DNA of 64,000 nt, taken from assembly GCF_042477335.2 (NCBI RefSeq), contig NC_091245.1, forward strand, positions 113,804,501-113,868,500, given 5' to 3'. The notes beneath the pieces were generated by a model that worked only from the letters and a program-made list of their open reading frames with translations, was not told the origin of the DNA and did not search any database. The position numbers and the translations under genes are program-made. Origin of the DNA: Ovis canadensis (Eukaryota; Chordata; Mammalia; Artiodactyla; Bovidae). Shown here piece by piece: positions 7,961 through 21,375 of the stretch. The first letter of the stretch is position 1. Each line of letters begins with the position of its first letter.

Positions 7961-8455
7961 CTTAGCCTACGCTTGCTCAGCGCTGCGCCAGAGGCCCCCG
8001 GGACCCTGCCCGTCCAGCCCCAGCACGATTCAGGCCACCTCCGCCGTCCCGCGGGGCAAAGGTTTTGGCCGCAGTGGCAACCTCGCGCCGCTTCCACCAC
8101 GACGCGCCTGAGGCCTCCCATCCACCAGCCCCCCCCAACCCCACCCCCCGCCTCCCTCCCTCCTGAGGGGCTGCGGCTGCTGCCCCTGGTGGTGGCGGTG
8201 ATGCTCCTGGGCTTGTGCTGGTTCTCCTGCTGTGGGTGGTGGTGAGGAGGTGGGCTTGGATAGGGCCGGCGGCGGTAGGGGTGGGGGTAGGGCTGGGGGT
8301 AGGGGCGTGGGCTGTGGCGGTCGCCAGCTGGGGGCCAGCAGCGGCAGGGGCGGTGGCCACAGCCGAAGGTGAGCGAGGGGGATCTGCCTCTGGGAGTGGG
8401 GGCCGTGGCCACGGACCGCCTGCCTTGTCGTGTCTCTCATGCCAGCCACCTCTCT
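7961..8455. other. Spacer with G4-like tract, no gene
   Basis: Closes the unit. It holds a variable C-run (8 C in unit 1, 10 in units 2-4, AGCG plus 9 C in units 5-7) near 8129, a CCCCTGGTGG motif near 8184, and G-runs at about 8277-8307 spaced so that a G-quadruplex is possible. No gene recognised. Confidence 0.75.
8277..8307 (+). other. Potential G-quadruplex tract
   Basis: Five runs of 3-5 G separated by loops of 1-3 bases, meeting the usual intramolecular G4 pattern. It recurs unchanged in each unit at the same distance past tRNA-Glu. Confidence 0.6.
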
Positions 8456-8744
8456 GGGCGGCTTGGCCAGTGCGTGCCAGGTCCCGGGCTGGCTGTGACT
8501 CCCGTGTGCCGCTGGCGACTCCAAGAGGGTTCTGGTCTTGAGTGGGCTCTGGGAGGCGGACCACGGCGCCCGGGAGGCATGGGTAGCAGTTCAGTCGCCC
8601 GGGGGCAGCGATGCCTGCCAGGGAGGACAACCCGACCATCGTGCTGTTTCCCTTGCCTGACCACAGCTCTCAATCCTACTGGACTGAGGCAAGATTTACC
8701 CAGGCCTCCCTCCCCCACTCGTAACCAAAGGTGGGCACTCGGGT

Positions 8745-8745
<1 letters not shown>

Positions 8746-8775
<30 letters not shown>
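8746..8775 (+). repeat. (CA)15 microsatellite
   Basis: Unit-2 copy, 15 repeats, same length as units 1 and 3. Confidence 0.98.
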
Positions 8776-8778
<3 letters not shown>

Positions 8779-10169
8779 CGCCCTCCAAACTGTCTATCCA
8801 GGATCCACTCCATCCCTCTCCCCACCCTGTCACCGTCTTCCCCTAGGAACTCTGCGCGAGGGTGATCCTCCAGCACAGTCTCCTCTTGGCCCCGTCTCGG
8901 CTGGTCTATCCCCAAAGGGTTTCACGTCTGTTCAAGGACTGTGTCCTTCGGAGGGGAAGTGGACGGCAGACGAAAGGCACCAACGTGCGGCGAGGGCGGC
9001 ACACTCGGGTGCGATGGCACAAAGGCGAGTGCCCTGTGGGAAAGGAGCCCCCGTGGCCCGACGTGTGCTTGCCGTCGCCAAAGGAGGTTTCCTCGAGGCC
9101 CCTGCCGGGGCTGTGGGCGTCAGAGTGCATGGGGGAGAGTATCGGAGGAAGGTGCTTGGGGCCATGGCTGGTGGGCGCCCCACGTGGATCAGGGACCCGG
9201 GCAGGGCGATCGCGAGCAGAGGGCGCGGCGGCGAGCAGGGAGCTGGGAGGCAGGCCCCGGGGTGCTTGGTCGGGGCGTCTGCATGGACGGCCGGCGGGAA
9301 GGGGCGGCGTGGGGCTCTCGGGGACCTGGCCGAAAGATCGGCAGGCCACTCGAGCAGGGCCTCTACAGAAGCATGGGCGCGGCGGCGAAGCCGTGCCAGG
9401 CACATGTGAGAGGCTGGGACGGATCTGCGGTAGGTAGGGGTGGGCGTGGGGGTTGGGCTGGGGCTGCGGAGCCAGAGGGAGGCCCGCACTGGTGAACGCC
9501 AGGGCAGGGCAGGCCAGGGCAGGACGTGTGAGGGATAGCCCGAGCTCCAGGGGGATGTTGGGTGGGGAGGTGGGGCCGAGCCTGGAGTCTGGCGGGAAAG
9601 GCAGAGGGCAGGCCGTGACAGTGACGGGGCTGTGGCGTGAGGAAGATGGCGGGTGAGCACTCCATTTGGGTCGGGTGGCGGGTGAGCGGGGGCGAGCCAC
9701 ACTGGTGCTCGGTGCCACAGGCTGCTCAGGCTCGGCGGCGGGCTGTGGCTCTGGGCGGAGGCTAGGACGCAGGCAAGCGAAGGACAGAAACGGAGCGCCA
9801 GCGCCAGCTGGGGGCCAGACCCGGTCCGAGATGGGTGGGCCCACCGTACCGCCCCAGAGACCAAAGTCACCACCCATCGGGAGGGAGTGTCCAGTGTCGG
9901 GGGTGACACTGCTGGGGCCTCAGGGTGGGATGGGGCGGGGGTGGCTGGCAGCGCAGGTGGCTGTGATTTCATGAGGGCCAAGGAGAGCTCCCATGTGACC
10001 GGGCACAGTCAGCCCTCCAGGGCACACGCCCGCAGAGGGCAAACCTCGGGGAGGTCTGAGGGTCCGGACACCGCCACCGCCTCGGCAGCACCGCCTGCCA
10101 GGGCCCGTACACGGAGCAAACCCCAGCGCCCAGCCACACACGGCGGGCCCAAGAAGGGGTGGCATCGAT

Positions 10170-12035
10170 GCAGCATGGCGCCATCACTCAGGCATCAGAA
10201 ACACGTCAAGAATTGCCAGTTGTCACAAGCAATGATGCAGCTGGAGACTCTTACACTCGGCGGAGAATGTCAGACCGCGTTGGACCGAGGCATGTGGAGC
10301 ATGGAAAATAATACAAAACGAAGCTATTTGCCAGGAGAAACCGACTCACGCAGAAACCCACCTTAGGGTAACGCAAGCGGAAAGGCAGCGCTGGAGGGAT
10401 GACTGGGGAGCTGCAACGCACAGATACGCAGGACCCTGTCTAAAGGGAGAAGCGCCAAGGTTATCCAGTTCAACACAGGGAATCAGCGTCAGTGCCCTGG
10501 AGTAACCTCAAGTGGAAAAGAATCTGAAACCATATATGACACTCGAGATCTGCACAAGCAAAACAGGATCACACTGCGGTCCACCGGAAACCAGCACAAT
10601 ATTGGGAATCCACTGTACTTCCGCAACAACCGTGACTACGACGTCGGAGTAAGCTTTCAAAAGAAAACTAACTCAGCAGGCAATGAAGTCAGCGGAAAAC
10701 AGGTGAGCTATGCCAACCCCACCCTGGGTACATATCCACGAAAGGCGCAGCTCTTCATTCGGAAAGACACATGCAACCCCCACAGTCACAGCAGCACCGT
10801 TTGCCATAGCCGAGACGTGGAGAAAACCCTAGTGCCCATCCCCAAAGGCTCAGCCACCAAGATGCAGTATCAGAGAAAGGGAGAGAATGGGATGTCACCG
10901 AGCCGTCCACAAGAGGCAGATAGTGTCACTGGCAGCAACGGCGGCTGGAGCTGCAGAATATTATCCTTGGTGAGGGAAGTCAAACAGACAAGGTCACGGA
11001 TGGGTGGACTCTAAAGTGTTGTACAAATGAATCCCTGGGCCAACCAGCCACAGACTCTCAGACACAGGAAAGCCGCTTGGGGCTTCCCAAGGGCGCAGTC
11101 AGGGACCGAGGGATGATTGAGGAGCCGGGCTCAACGGATCAACCGTACCAGTACTGCGTAGGAAGGGGAGGAGGAACAAGGACACGCGGGATACCGCAGG
11201 GAATGAGATCCCATATGCTGTCATCACCCGCAATGGAAACGAGCTGAACACATGAGCCCCCCCCCACCCACCCACAGACAGGACTGAACCCCAACGCTGT
11301 ACAGCGGAAACGCACACCAGGTTGTAGATCAACTACGCTTCCAGGACAAGTGCTACTCCGTCGAAGTCAGTCAGTCGAGGATCAGTCCAGCAATAGGAAA
11401 AAGAAGAGCTTCCATTATGATCCAGGAAAGCCAACCCTGGGCACGCGTCGGGAAAAGACGACAAATACCCCTAATGGGGAGAGATGCAGGCATCCCCCAG
11501 GGTCACCGCAGCCCTCTGTGCCGGAGCCGAGACCCGCGGGAAACGCCCAAGTGCCCGTCGGCACGTGGCCGGCACAAGAAGGTGAGGGATATCTGTACCG
11601 TGGAATATGACGCAGCCCTCAAGAAGGAGCCGCCATCGCCATGGGCCGCAAGGTCAGACGGACCCACAGAAGGGTCCGCTCAGTGAAGTGAGTCGCTTGG
11701 ATCGGGAGAAAGCTCTGTGGACTCTTAACGACGAATACAGACGAATCTATGCGCAAAGGGGAAAGCGACCTGGAGACCCCGAAAACGTACATAGGGCTAC
11801 CCAAGGGGAAAGGCAGGGAGGGACGAAGTTGAAGTCGGATCAAGAGATAGGAAAGACTGTGCTTACAGTAGAAGAGCAACAGAGCTTTCCTCTGTAGCAG
11901 GAGAAGTGTATCTGTATCTCGCCTTCACCTACACTGGAAGACCACCTGGCAAAGAACAGGGGACTGAATCACTTTGCCGGGCACCTGAGACTCACCCAGG
12001 AATGTGAATCCGTTCTACTTGTGTTCGAAGAAGCA
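10170..12035 (+). mobile_element. LINE-1 3' end trio, unit 2
   Basis: Relics A (10170-10655), B (10695-11360) and C (11410-12035). I saw no difference from the unit-1 trio, including the 9-C run. Confidence 0.82.
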
Positions 12036-12916
12036 GAAAAAGGAGCAGGCCGTGGCTTGAAGCGGGGGGTGGGGGGAGGCAGGCCAGTGGGACAGATGCA
12101 AAGGCAGGTTCCTTGGCAAGAGTGGGATTTGGAACGGCTCAGGGAGGAACGGGGCGTGGGGGGCGGGGTGTGTGGAGATGGGGGAGGCGGGGAGCTGGGG
12201 GTGGGATGGGTGCATGTGGGGGAGTAGGGGGACGGTGAGGCTGCAGGCTGAGGTGGGGGTGCTCTTGGGGCAGGGCTGATGCTGAGGTGAGGCGCGCAAG
12301 AGGGTTTCAGGGGGAAGGGGTGGTGTTTGAGGCGGTGAGGGCGTTGCTGTTGGAAACCTATTTCTGCCGAGGCCAGGCCCGAGGGCGAGGGCCGGCAGCT
12401 GGTGGACTTCTTTGGAACTCGTCCTGCAAGACGTGGTCCAGGGACCCTGCAGGCAAAAGGGAGGTATGCTTGCCAGATGTGGCAGCTCCCTTGCTCCTGG
12501 CTGTGCAAACGTAGTGTGATTGATTTCTCTCGGAGTGTGGGGAGAGTGAGGCAGGGAGCTTGGAGACGGACGTTGTGAAAGATGAAGTGTGGTGCGGGCG
12601 GCTGCCAGCGGTGGGGTATTCCTGCCAGTGCAGTCCCCGAGCCCTCGGCTGGGTCCGGGTGAGGACGCGAGCAAACACAAGAAAGGTGCCTGGACGCACG
12701 GGCGGCTGAGCCCGCAGGGTTTGGGGCCACGAAGGCTTGGCAGCAGGGCCTTTTGTGGGTGAGGTGGGGAGGGGTCCTGGGCGTCTGTGTGGGAGAGGCA
12801 GCGGGCGGCAGGTAGCCAGCCAGCGTTTGCAGGAGCGCTGCCTCGAGCGCGTTTCAGCGGGCAGACCTAGTTGGGCTCTGGGGCCGCACCGTGGGACCAA
12901 AAGGGGACGCTGGGGC

Positions 12917-12987
12917 TGCATGGGGCGGGAATCGAACCCGGGCCTCCCGCGTGGCAGGCGAGAATTCTACCACTGAACCACCCATGC
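12917..12987 (-). tRNA. TRG-GCC: tRNA-Gly (GCC), C65 variant
   Basis: Unit-2 copy, identical to the unit-1 gene including the C49/C65 mismatch. T4 terminator at 12899-12902. Confidence 0.96.
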
Positions 12988-14480
12988 ACCGGTGGCCAGC
13001 GCCGCCCGTCGCTGCCCCTCAGGCGCTGGCCGCCACCCGCCCGCCGCTGCTCACTGCTCGCCCGTGGGCATCTCTCTGCCCCGTTGCAGCGGGAGACGAC
13101 GGGCAGGCGACCTGTAAGACAGGATCCGGGCACGTGCAGGACCCCGGGGCGCGCCGCTCTCGGAGGGAGCCCGGGGCGACGGGACGCGGGCCCACGCGGC
13201 CCGTCCCGCGCCTTCTGCGCCGACCACGGCCGCCGCGACCCTGTCGGTGTCGCGTGAGGGCGCCGGGAGCCGACGCCGTCTGCCCGGCGCCGGGATCCCT
13301 GTCAGGTGCAGGCGCTGCGTGGTCGCTGCGGCCGCGCGCAGACGTGCCTCTCAGCGACCGCCGGGTCCCGACCCAAAGTCCCTCTGGCGGGCTGGCTTTC
13401 CGGCCGTGCCGGGGTGGGGCGTGCGAGAGCGGGCGGGGGAAGGGACGCCGGGCTCGGTCTGTGCGGGAAGCGCGAGCGCGGGAGGGCGACGCCTCCGAGC
13501 GCCTCCGCCACCGCCCCCTACCCGCCCTCCCCCCGCCATCCCATCCTTAGACCCGCGCTCAGGCCCAGGGACCCAAAGGCGTGTGAGCCTGGCTCCTGCG
13601 CTCTGGCCGACCGCGCTCCCGGGGTCCGGCTCTGACGGGGTGGTGGTGGTGAGCAGGGGCCCTTTGGCAGCGCGGCTCCTGGCTCGGGGACTGCGGGCTG
13701 AGAGGCAGGGAGCGCGCCAGGGCGGGCTTGGCTCCGGCCGGGGCAGCGGCTTCCCACGGGAACGGGCGCCGTGGCGCCGAGGTCGGGGGCGCGGGCCGGG
13801 CGCCGGGGGGTGGGCTGGACGGGCACGCAGGGCTTCCGCTCCCTCCCCAGCGGAGCACCCTTCCCGGGACGGACTCGTGCAAGGAAGGCCGGTGTGCGCT
13901 GGCCAGCAGGAAGGCTGGATGGCACGCGTCCAGGGCGGGCGGCAGGCAGGTTGCGGCCCGGCCAAGAACGCACGGCGGAGAAGGGTCGAGGGCACGCGGC
14001 AGCCCCTTGGCGGGCAAGGCGGGGGCTCGGCCGCCTCGCTGTGGCTGGGGAGCGCAGGCGGGCCGGCGGGGCGGGCGCGGAGGACGGGGTGCCGGCCTGG
14101 CGGGAGAGCTGGCGGGGGCAGCCGTGGAAGCAAGGCTGCGAGGGCGAGTAGGCCGTTCCCCGGGCAGAAGTCGGAGCGCCGGCGAAGGGAGGAGGGCTTG
14201 CCACCCGCCGCGGGGCTGCGTGCTTCGGCGCGGCCGGGGGCGGGGCGCGGCGGGGCTGTGGGAGTGGAAGTGGGAGGGTGGGCGAGTGTGGGCCAGGGGG
14301 AGGCAGGGAGGCAGGAAAAGCAGCAGCTGCAGCTGCAGCCAGCTGGCGAGGAAAGATGCGCTGAGAAGGACTGAAGGTGCCTTCTGTGGGGGTGCAGGTG
14401 GCGGCGGGAGGGCGTGTGTGGAGAAAGGCAGTGGCGCGCGGAGGACGGGTGCGTTTGTCCGGCGGGCCAAAAGGCTGGCT

Positions 14481-14563
14481 TGTCAGGAGTGGGATTCGAA
14501 CCCACGCCTCCAGGGGAGACTGCGACCTGAACGCAGCGCCTTAGACCGCTCGGCCATCCTGAC
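14481..14563 (-). tRNA. TRL-CAG: tRNA-Leu (CAG)
   Basis: Unit-2 copy, no change from unit 1. T4 terminator at 14469-14472. Confidence 0.98.
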
Positions 14564-14657
14564 GGCGGGCCTGGCTGGGCGCGTGGCCGCTCGCCTGGCT
14601 GGGACCCGACGCGGCGCGAGCACCGGCGCCCTTGGCGGGCCGCGGGCGGCGCCACGC

Positions 14658-14681
14658 CAGGCAGGCAGGCAGGCAGGCAGG
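14658..14681 (+). repeat. (CAGG)6 tract
   Basis: Unit-2 copy, 6 repeats. Confidence 0.95.
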
Positions 14682-15118
14682 CGGGCGGGCGTCCGGAGGG
14701 GGGGTCGACGGAGCCGGCGCGCGGCGGCCGGCCGAGGCGCCTGGCTCCGCCGCCGCTCGCGCCGCGGACCCAGAGGGCCCTGGGCGGGCCGGCCCCTCCC
14801 CACCCGCGCCTGTCCTGGCCCGACGCCGGCCGGCGCGCGCCCACCGTGTCGTCGCAGCCCCGCTTGCCTTCTCGCGCCCCCTTCTCCCGGCGGAACGCCC
14901 GCGTTGGAGGCAAGAGGCGGCGCGCTGGGGAGGGTCCAGTGCCCCGGGGGTCCGGGTCCCTGTCGGGGTGGCGGGCTGCCGCTGTGACCGAGGCGGTTGG
15001 TCTGGTGCGCGGTTGGGTCGGGACCCGTGGTGGCCGGCGGCCCGTGCTGGGCAAGGGGAGGCGTGGGCAGGCAGCCCGAGAGCCCGAGGGCGGCCGGGCG
15101 GCAGGACGGTCGCCGCCG

Positions 15119-15190
15119 TCCTCGTTAGTATAGTGGTGAGTATCCCCGCCTGTCACGCGGGAGACCGGGGTTCGATTCCCCGACGGGGAG
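15119..15190 (+). tRNA. TRD-GTC: tRNA-Asp (GTC)
   Basis: Unit-2 copy, unchanged. T5 terminator at 15202-15206. Confidence 0.98.
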
Positions 15191-15931
15191 GCAACACACC
15201 CTTTTTGGTGGCCGCGGTCGCTCTCTGTCCTGCCGCCAGGCCCCGGAGGGCCCTTCGCCTCCTCCCGACGTCTTTGGGCGAGGCGCCAGGGCGCCGCCGA
15301 CGGCGGTGCCCGGCCTAGCTCCCGGCGACCCCCTCTGCCCGTGCAGCGCTCCAGCCTGAGCCCTTTGTCGTCGGCGGGCGCACGGTCGCCACGGCGGAGC
15401 GAGGGCCTCCTTGGCGACCCCACGGCCTTGCCCGACCATAGCCGGATCTGGCGGCCGGCCGGCCGCCCGCCCACGCGCCGACCCCCAGTGGCTGCCTGAG
15501 TGGGCTCGTAGGCTCGCGACGGCCCCGCCGCGTGCAGGCAGGTGGGTCCCGTGTCCCCTTGTCGTCGTGGGAAGTGGCCTCGCTCAGCGCCCGGTGGAGT
15601 AGCGCTTTGGCCAGCTGGGTGCTGGAAGCTGCGTGCCCCGCGTTGCCCGCCGGGGGTGAGGGCGGGGAGGCGTTGGCGGGCCGCGGCGGGGAGCGAAGGG
15701 CCGGAGGGCCGCAAGGCCGCGGGGGCGCCGCCCTGGGGCGGTGCGGCCGGTGGATTCCCGGCGACCGCGTGGCGCTGGCGCGCTCGGGGCGCCGCGTGGC
15801 TGCTGGGAGCGCCGGCGGCGGCGGCGCAAGCCTCCGGCTGACGGGGCGTCGGGGCAGGGATGCGGAGGCGGCGGCGAGAGTATGCTGGGGCGAGCCCGGG
15901 GCCGGCGTCTGGCGGCCGCCCGGGCTGTGGA

Positions 15932-16003
15932 GCGTTGGTGGTATAGTGGTGAGCATAGCTGCCTTCCAAGCAGTTGACCCGGGTTCGATTCCCGGCCAAC
16001 GCA
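15932..16003 (+). tRNA. TRG-TCC: tRNA-Gly (TCC)
   Basis: Unit-2 copy, unchanged. T4 terminator at 16015-16018. Confidence 0.98.
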
Positions 16004-16281
16004 GCGGGCCGACCTTTTGCTGAGTTCCAGCGCTCTCCCGGCAAGGGCGTTCGGGGGACAGAGAGGTGGGAGCAGGGAGCCAGCCCGCTGGCCGGCGGCT
16101 TTTGGCGTGTGTGCGAGAAGCCGGCGGCGCGCGCGGTGTTTTGAGGGTGCTGAAAGCAAGACGGCACGGCAGGGCAGGCGGCTGGACTTGCAAAGGCCGG
16201 GTGTGGGCAGCAAGGTGGCACGGGCGGGTGGCATGGAGGCGCGGGGCTCACCAGGAGCAGGCGAGGGCTGAACCCCGACGC

Positions 16282-16353
16282 TCCCTGGTGGTCTAGTGGT
16301 TAGGATTCGGCGCTCTCACCGCCGCGGCCCGGGTTCGATTCCCGGTCAGGGAA
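16282..16353 (+). tRNA. TRE-CTC: tRNA-Glu (CTC), canonical
   Basis: Unit-2 copy with the standard T stem CCGGG/CCCGG. First downstream T4 is at 16415-16418. Confidence 0.98.
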
Positions 16354-17204
16354 GCCTTTCTTCTTCCTCTCCGCCTGCCACCTGCCCACGTCCTCGCTGG
16401 ACACCCTGCCACCCTTTTCTTAGCCTACGCTTGCTCAGCGCTGCGCCAGAGGCCCCCGGGACCCTGCCCGTCCAGCCCCAGCACGATTCAGGCCACCTCC
16501 GCCGTCCCGCGGGGCAAAGGTTTTGGCCGCAGTGGCAACCTCGCGCCGCTTCCACCACGACGCGCCTGAGGCCTCCCATCCACCAGCCCCCCCCCCAACC
16601 CCACCCCCCGCCTCCCTCCCTCCTGAGGGGCTGCGGCTGCTGCCCCTGGTGGTGGCGGTGATGCTCCTGGGCTTGTGCTGGTTCTCCTGCTGTGGGTGGT
16701 GGTGAGGAGGTGGGCTTGGATAGGGCCGGCGGCGGTAGGGGTGGGGGTAGGGCTGGGGGTAGGGGCGTGGGCTGTGGCGGTCGCCAGCTGGGGGCCAGCA
16801 GCGGCAGGGGCGGTGGCCACAGCCGAAGGTGAGCGAGGGGGATCTGCCTCTGGGAGTGGGGGCCGTGGCCACGGACCGCCTGCCTTGTCGTGTCTCTCAT
16901 GCCAGCCACCTCTCTGGGCGGCTTGGCCAGTGCGTGCCAGGTCCCGGGCTGGCTGTGACTCCCGTGTGCCGCTGGCGACTCCAAGAGGGTTCTGGTCTTG
17001 AGTGGGCTCTGGGAGGCGGACCACGGCGCCCGGGAGGCATGGGTAGCAGTTCAGTCGCCCGGGGGCAGCGATGCCTGCCAGGGAGGACAACCCGACCATC
17101 GTGCTGTTTCCCTTGCCTGACCACAGCTCTCAATCCTACTGGACTGAGGCAAGATTTACCCAGGCCTCCCTCCCCCACTCGTAACCAAAGGTGGGCACTC
17201 GGGT

Positions 17205-17205
<1 letters not shown>

Positions 17206-17235
<30 letters not shown>
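17206..17235 (+). repeat. (CA)15 microsatellite
   Basis: Unit-3 copy, 15 repeats. Confidence 0.98.
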
Positions 17236-17238
<3 letters not shown>

Positions 17239-18629
17239 CGCCCTCCAAACTGTCTATCCAGGATCCACTCCATCCCTCTCCCCACCCTGTCACCGTCTTC
17301 CCCTAGGAACTCTGCGCGAGGGTGATCCTCCAGCACAGTCTCCTCTTGGCCCCGTCTCGGCTGGTCTATCCCCAAAGGGTTTCACGTCTGTTCAAGGACT
17401 GTGTCCTTCGGAGGGGAAGTGGACGGCAGACGAAAGGCACCAACGTGCGGCGAGGGCGGCACACTCGGGTGCGATGGCACAAAGGCGAGTGCCCTGTGGG
17501 AAAGGAGCCCCCGTGGCCCGACGTGTGCTTGCCGTCGCCAAAGGAGGTTTCCTCGAGGCCCCTGCCGGGGCTGTGGGCGTCAGAGTGCATGGGGGAGAGT
17601 ATCGGAGGAAGGTGCTTGGGGCCATGGCTGGTGGGCGCCCCACGTGGATCAGGGACCCGGGCAGGGCGATCGCGAGCAGAGGGCGCGGCGGCGAGCAGGG
17701 AGCTGGGAGGCAGGCCCCGGGGTGCTTGGTCGGGGCGTCTGCATGGACGGCCGGCGGGAAGGGGCGGCGTGGGGCTCTCGGGGACCTGGCCGAAAGATCG
17801 GCAGGCCACTCGAGCAGGGCCTCTACAGAAGCATGGGCGCGGCGGCGAAGCCGTGCCAGGCACATGTGAGAGGCTGGGACGGATCTGCGGTAGGTAGGGG
17901 TGGGCGTGGGGGTTGGGCTGGGGCTGCGGAGCCAGAGGGAGGCCCGCACTGGTGAACGCCAGGGCAGGGCAGGCCAGGGCAGGACGTGTGAGGGATAGCC
18001 CGAGCTCCAGGGGGATGTTGGGTGGGGAGGTGGGGCCGAGCCTGGAGTCTGGCGGGAAAGGCAGAGGGCAGGCCGTGACAGTGACGGGGCTGTGGCGTGA
18101 GGAAGATGGCGGGTGAGCACTCCATTTGGGTCGGGTGGCGGGTGAGCGGGGGCGAGCCACACTGGTGCTCGGTGCCACAGGCTGCTCAGGCTCGGCGGCG
18201 GGCTGTGGCTCTGGGCGGAGGCTAGGACGCAGGCAAGCGAAGGACAGAAACGGAGCGCCAGCGCCAGCTGGGGGCCAGACCCGGTCCGAGATGGGTGGGC
18301 CCACCGTACCGCCCCAGAGACCAAAGTCACCACCCATCGGGAGGGAGTGTCCAGTGTCGGGGGTGACACTGCTGGGGCCTCAGGGTGGGATGGGGCGGGG
18401 GTGGCTGGCAGCGCAGGTGGCTGTGATTTCATGAGGGCCAAGGAGAGCTCCCATGTGACCGGGCACAGTCAGCCCTCCAGGGCACACGCCCGCAGAGGGC
18501 AAACCTCGGGGAGGTCTGAGGGTCCGGACACCGCCACCGCCTCGGCAGCACCGCCTGCCAGGGCCCGTACACGGAGCAAACCCCAGCGCCCAGCCACACA
18601 CGGCGGGCCCAAGAAGGGGTGGCATCGAT

Positions 18630-20494
18630 GCAGCATGGCGCCATCACTCAGGCATCAGAAACACGTCAAGAATTGCCAGTTGTCACAAGCAATGATGCAG
18701 CTGGAGACTCTTACACTCGGCGGAGAATGTCAGACCGCGTTGGACCGAGGCATGTGGAGCATGGAAAATAATACAAAACGAAGCTATTTGCCAGGAGAAA
18801 CCGACTCACGCAGAAACCCACCTTAGGGTAACGCAAGCGGAAAGGCAGCGCTGGAGGGATGACTGGGGAGCTGCAACGCACAGATACGCAGGACCCTGTC
18901 TAAAGGGAGAAGCGCCAAGGTTATCCAGTTCAACACAGGGAATCAGCGTCAGTGCCCTGGAGTAACCTCAAGTGGAAAAGAATCTGAAACCATATATGAC
19001 ACTCGAGATCTGCACAAGCAAAACAGGATCACACTGCGGTCCACCGGAAACCAGCACAATATTGGGAATCCACTGTACTTCCGCAACAACCGTGACTACG
19101 ACGTCGGAGTAAGCTTTCAAAAGAAAACTAACTCAGCAGGCAATGAAGTCAGCGGAAAACAGGTGAGCTATGCCAACCCCACCCTGGGTACATATCCACG
19201 AAAGGCGCAGCTCTTCATTCGGAAAGACACATGCAACCCCCACAGTCACAGCAGCACCGTTTGCCATAGCCGAGACGTGGAGAAAACCCTAGTGCCCATC
19301 CCCAAAGGCTCAGCCACCAAGATGCAGTATCAGAGAAAGGGAGAGAATGGGATGTCACCGAGCCGTCCACAAGAGGCAGATAGTGTCACTGGCAGCAACG
19401 GCGGCTGGAGCTGCAGAATATTATCCTTGGTGAGGGAAGTCAAACAGACAAGGTCACGGATGGGTGGACTCTAAAGTGTTGTACAAATGAATCCCTGGGC
19501 CAACCAGCCACAGACTCTCAGACACAGGAAAGCCGCTTGGGGCTTCCCAAGGGCGCAGTCAGGGACCGAGGGATGATTGAGGAGCCGGGCTCAACGGATC
19601 AACCGTACCAGTACTGCGTAGGAAGGGGAGGAGGAACAAGGACACGCGGGATACCGCAGGGAATGAGATCCCATATGCTGTCATCACCGCAGTGGAAACG
19701 AGCTGAACACATGAGCCCCCCCCCCCCCACCCACAGACAGGACTGAACCCCAACGCTGTACAGCGGAAACGCACACCAGGTTGTAGATCAACTACGCTTC
19801 CAGGACAAGTGCTACTCCGTCGAAGTCAGTCAGTCGAGGATCAGTCCAGCAATAGGAAAAAGAAGAGCTTCCATTATGATCCAGGAAAGCCAACCCTGGG
19901 CACGCGTCGGGAAAAGACGACAAATACCCCTAATGGGGAGAGATGCAGGCATCCCCCAGGGTCACCGCAGCCCTCTGTGCCGGAGCCGAGACCCGCGGGA
20001 AACGCCCAAGTGCCCGTCGGCACGTGGCCGGCACAAGAAGGTGAGGGATATCTGTACCGTGGAATATGACGCAGCCCTCAAGAAGGAGCCGCCATCGCCA
20101 TGGGCCGCAAGGTCAGACGGACCCACAGAAGGGTCCGCTCAGTGAAGTGAGTCGCTTGGATCGGGAGAAAGCTCTGTGGACTCTTAACGACGAATACAGA
20201 CGAATCTATGCGCAAAGGGGAAAGCGACCTGGAGACCCCGAAAACGTACATAGGGCTACCCAAGGGGAAAGGCAGGGAGGGACGAAGTTGAAGTCGGATC
20301 AAGAGATAGGAAAGACTGTGCTTACAGTAGAAGAGCAACAGAGCTTTCCTCTGTAGCAGGAGAAGTGTATCTGTATCTCGCCTTCACCTACACTGGAAGA
20401 CCACCTGGCAAAGAACAGGGGACTGAATCACTTTGCCGGGCACCTGAGACTCACCCAGGAATGTGAATCCGTTCTACTTGTGTTCGAAGAAGCA
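18630..20494 (+). mobile_element. LINE-1 3' end trio, unit 3
   Basis: A (18630-19115), B (19155-19819) and C (19869-20494). B differs from the other units near 19687-19730: the CCCGCAATGG step reads CCGCAGTGG and the C-run has grown to 13 with a CCCA step lost. Confidence 0.82.
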
Positions 20495-21375
20495 GAAAAA
20501 GGAGCAGGCCGTGGCTTGAAGCGGGGGGTGGGGGGAGGCAGGCCAGTGGGACAGATGCAAAGGCAGGTTCCTTGGCAAGAGTGGGATTTGGAACGGCTCA
20601 GGGAGGAACGGGGCGTGGGGGGCGGGGTGTGTGGAGATGGGGGAGGCGGGGAGCTGGGGGTGGGATGGGTGCATGTGGGGGAGTAGGGGGACGGTGAGGC
20701 TGCAGGCTGAGGTGGGGGTGCTCTTGGGGCAGGGCTGATGCTGAGGTGAGGCGCGCAAGAGGGTTTCAGGGGGAAGGGGTGGTGTTTGAGGCGGTGAGGG
20801 CGTTGCTGTTGGAAACCTATTTCTGCCGAGGCCAGGCCCGAGGGCGAGGGCCGGCAGCTGGTGGACTTCTTTGGAACTCGTCCTGCAAGACGTGGTCCAG
20901 GGACCCTGCAGGCAAAAGGGAGGTATGCTTGCCAGATGTGGCAGCTCCCTTGCTCCTGGCTGTGCAAACGTAGTGTGATTGATTTCTCTCGGAGTGTGGG
21001 GAGAGTGAGGCAGGGAGCTTGGAGACGGACGTTGTGAAAGATGAAGTGTGGTGCGGGCGGCTGCCAGCGGTGGGGTATTCCTGCCAGTGCAGTCCCCGAG
21101 CCCTCGGCTGGGTCCGGGTGAGGACGCGAGCAAACACAAGAAAGGTGCCTGGACGCACGGGCGGCTGAGCCCGCAGGGTTTGGGGCCACGAAGGCTTGGC
21201 AGCAGGGCCTTTTGTGGGTGAGGTGGGGAGGGGTCCTGGGCGTCTGTGTGGGAGAGGCAGCGGGCGGCAGGTAGCCAGCCAGCGTTTGCAGGAGCGCTGC
21301 CTCGAGCGCGTTTCAGCGGGCAGACCTAGTTGGGCTCTGGGGCCGCACCGTGGGACCAAAAGGGGACGCTGGGGC

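Larger units (their letters stand above)
1..8455 (+). repeat. Tandem tRNA array, unit 1
   Basis: First full copy of the 8.46-kb head-to-tail unit; its start is the window edge and the same sequence resumes at 8456. It holds all five tRNA genes. Unit-specific marks: (CA)15; C65 version of Gly-GCC; U50 version of Glu-CTC; one TCG triplet fewer than units 2-7 near 7105; an 8-C run near 8129 where units 2-4 have 10. The array-wide conservation of spacers as well as genes is seen directly; that it is kept alike by exchange between copies is inference. Confidence 0.98.
8456..16915 (+). repeat. Tandem tRNA array, unit 2
   Basis: 8460-bp copy. Spacers and L1 relics follow the unit-1 plan at an offset of 8455. 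Marks: (CA)15; C65 Gly-GCC; canonical Glu-CTC; extra TCG triplet near 15563; GGAGGGGGGG instead of GGAGTGGGGG near 14695 (private); shares CTGGACTTG (16183) and GCAAGGGCG (16041) with units 3 and 4. Confidence 0.98.
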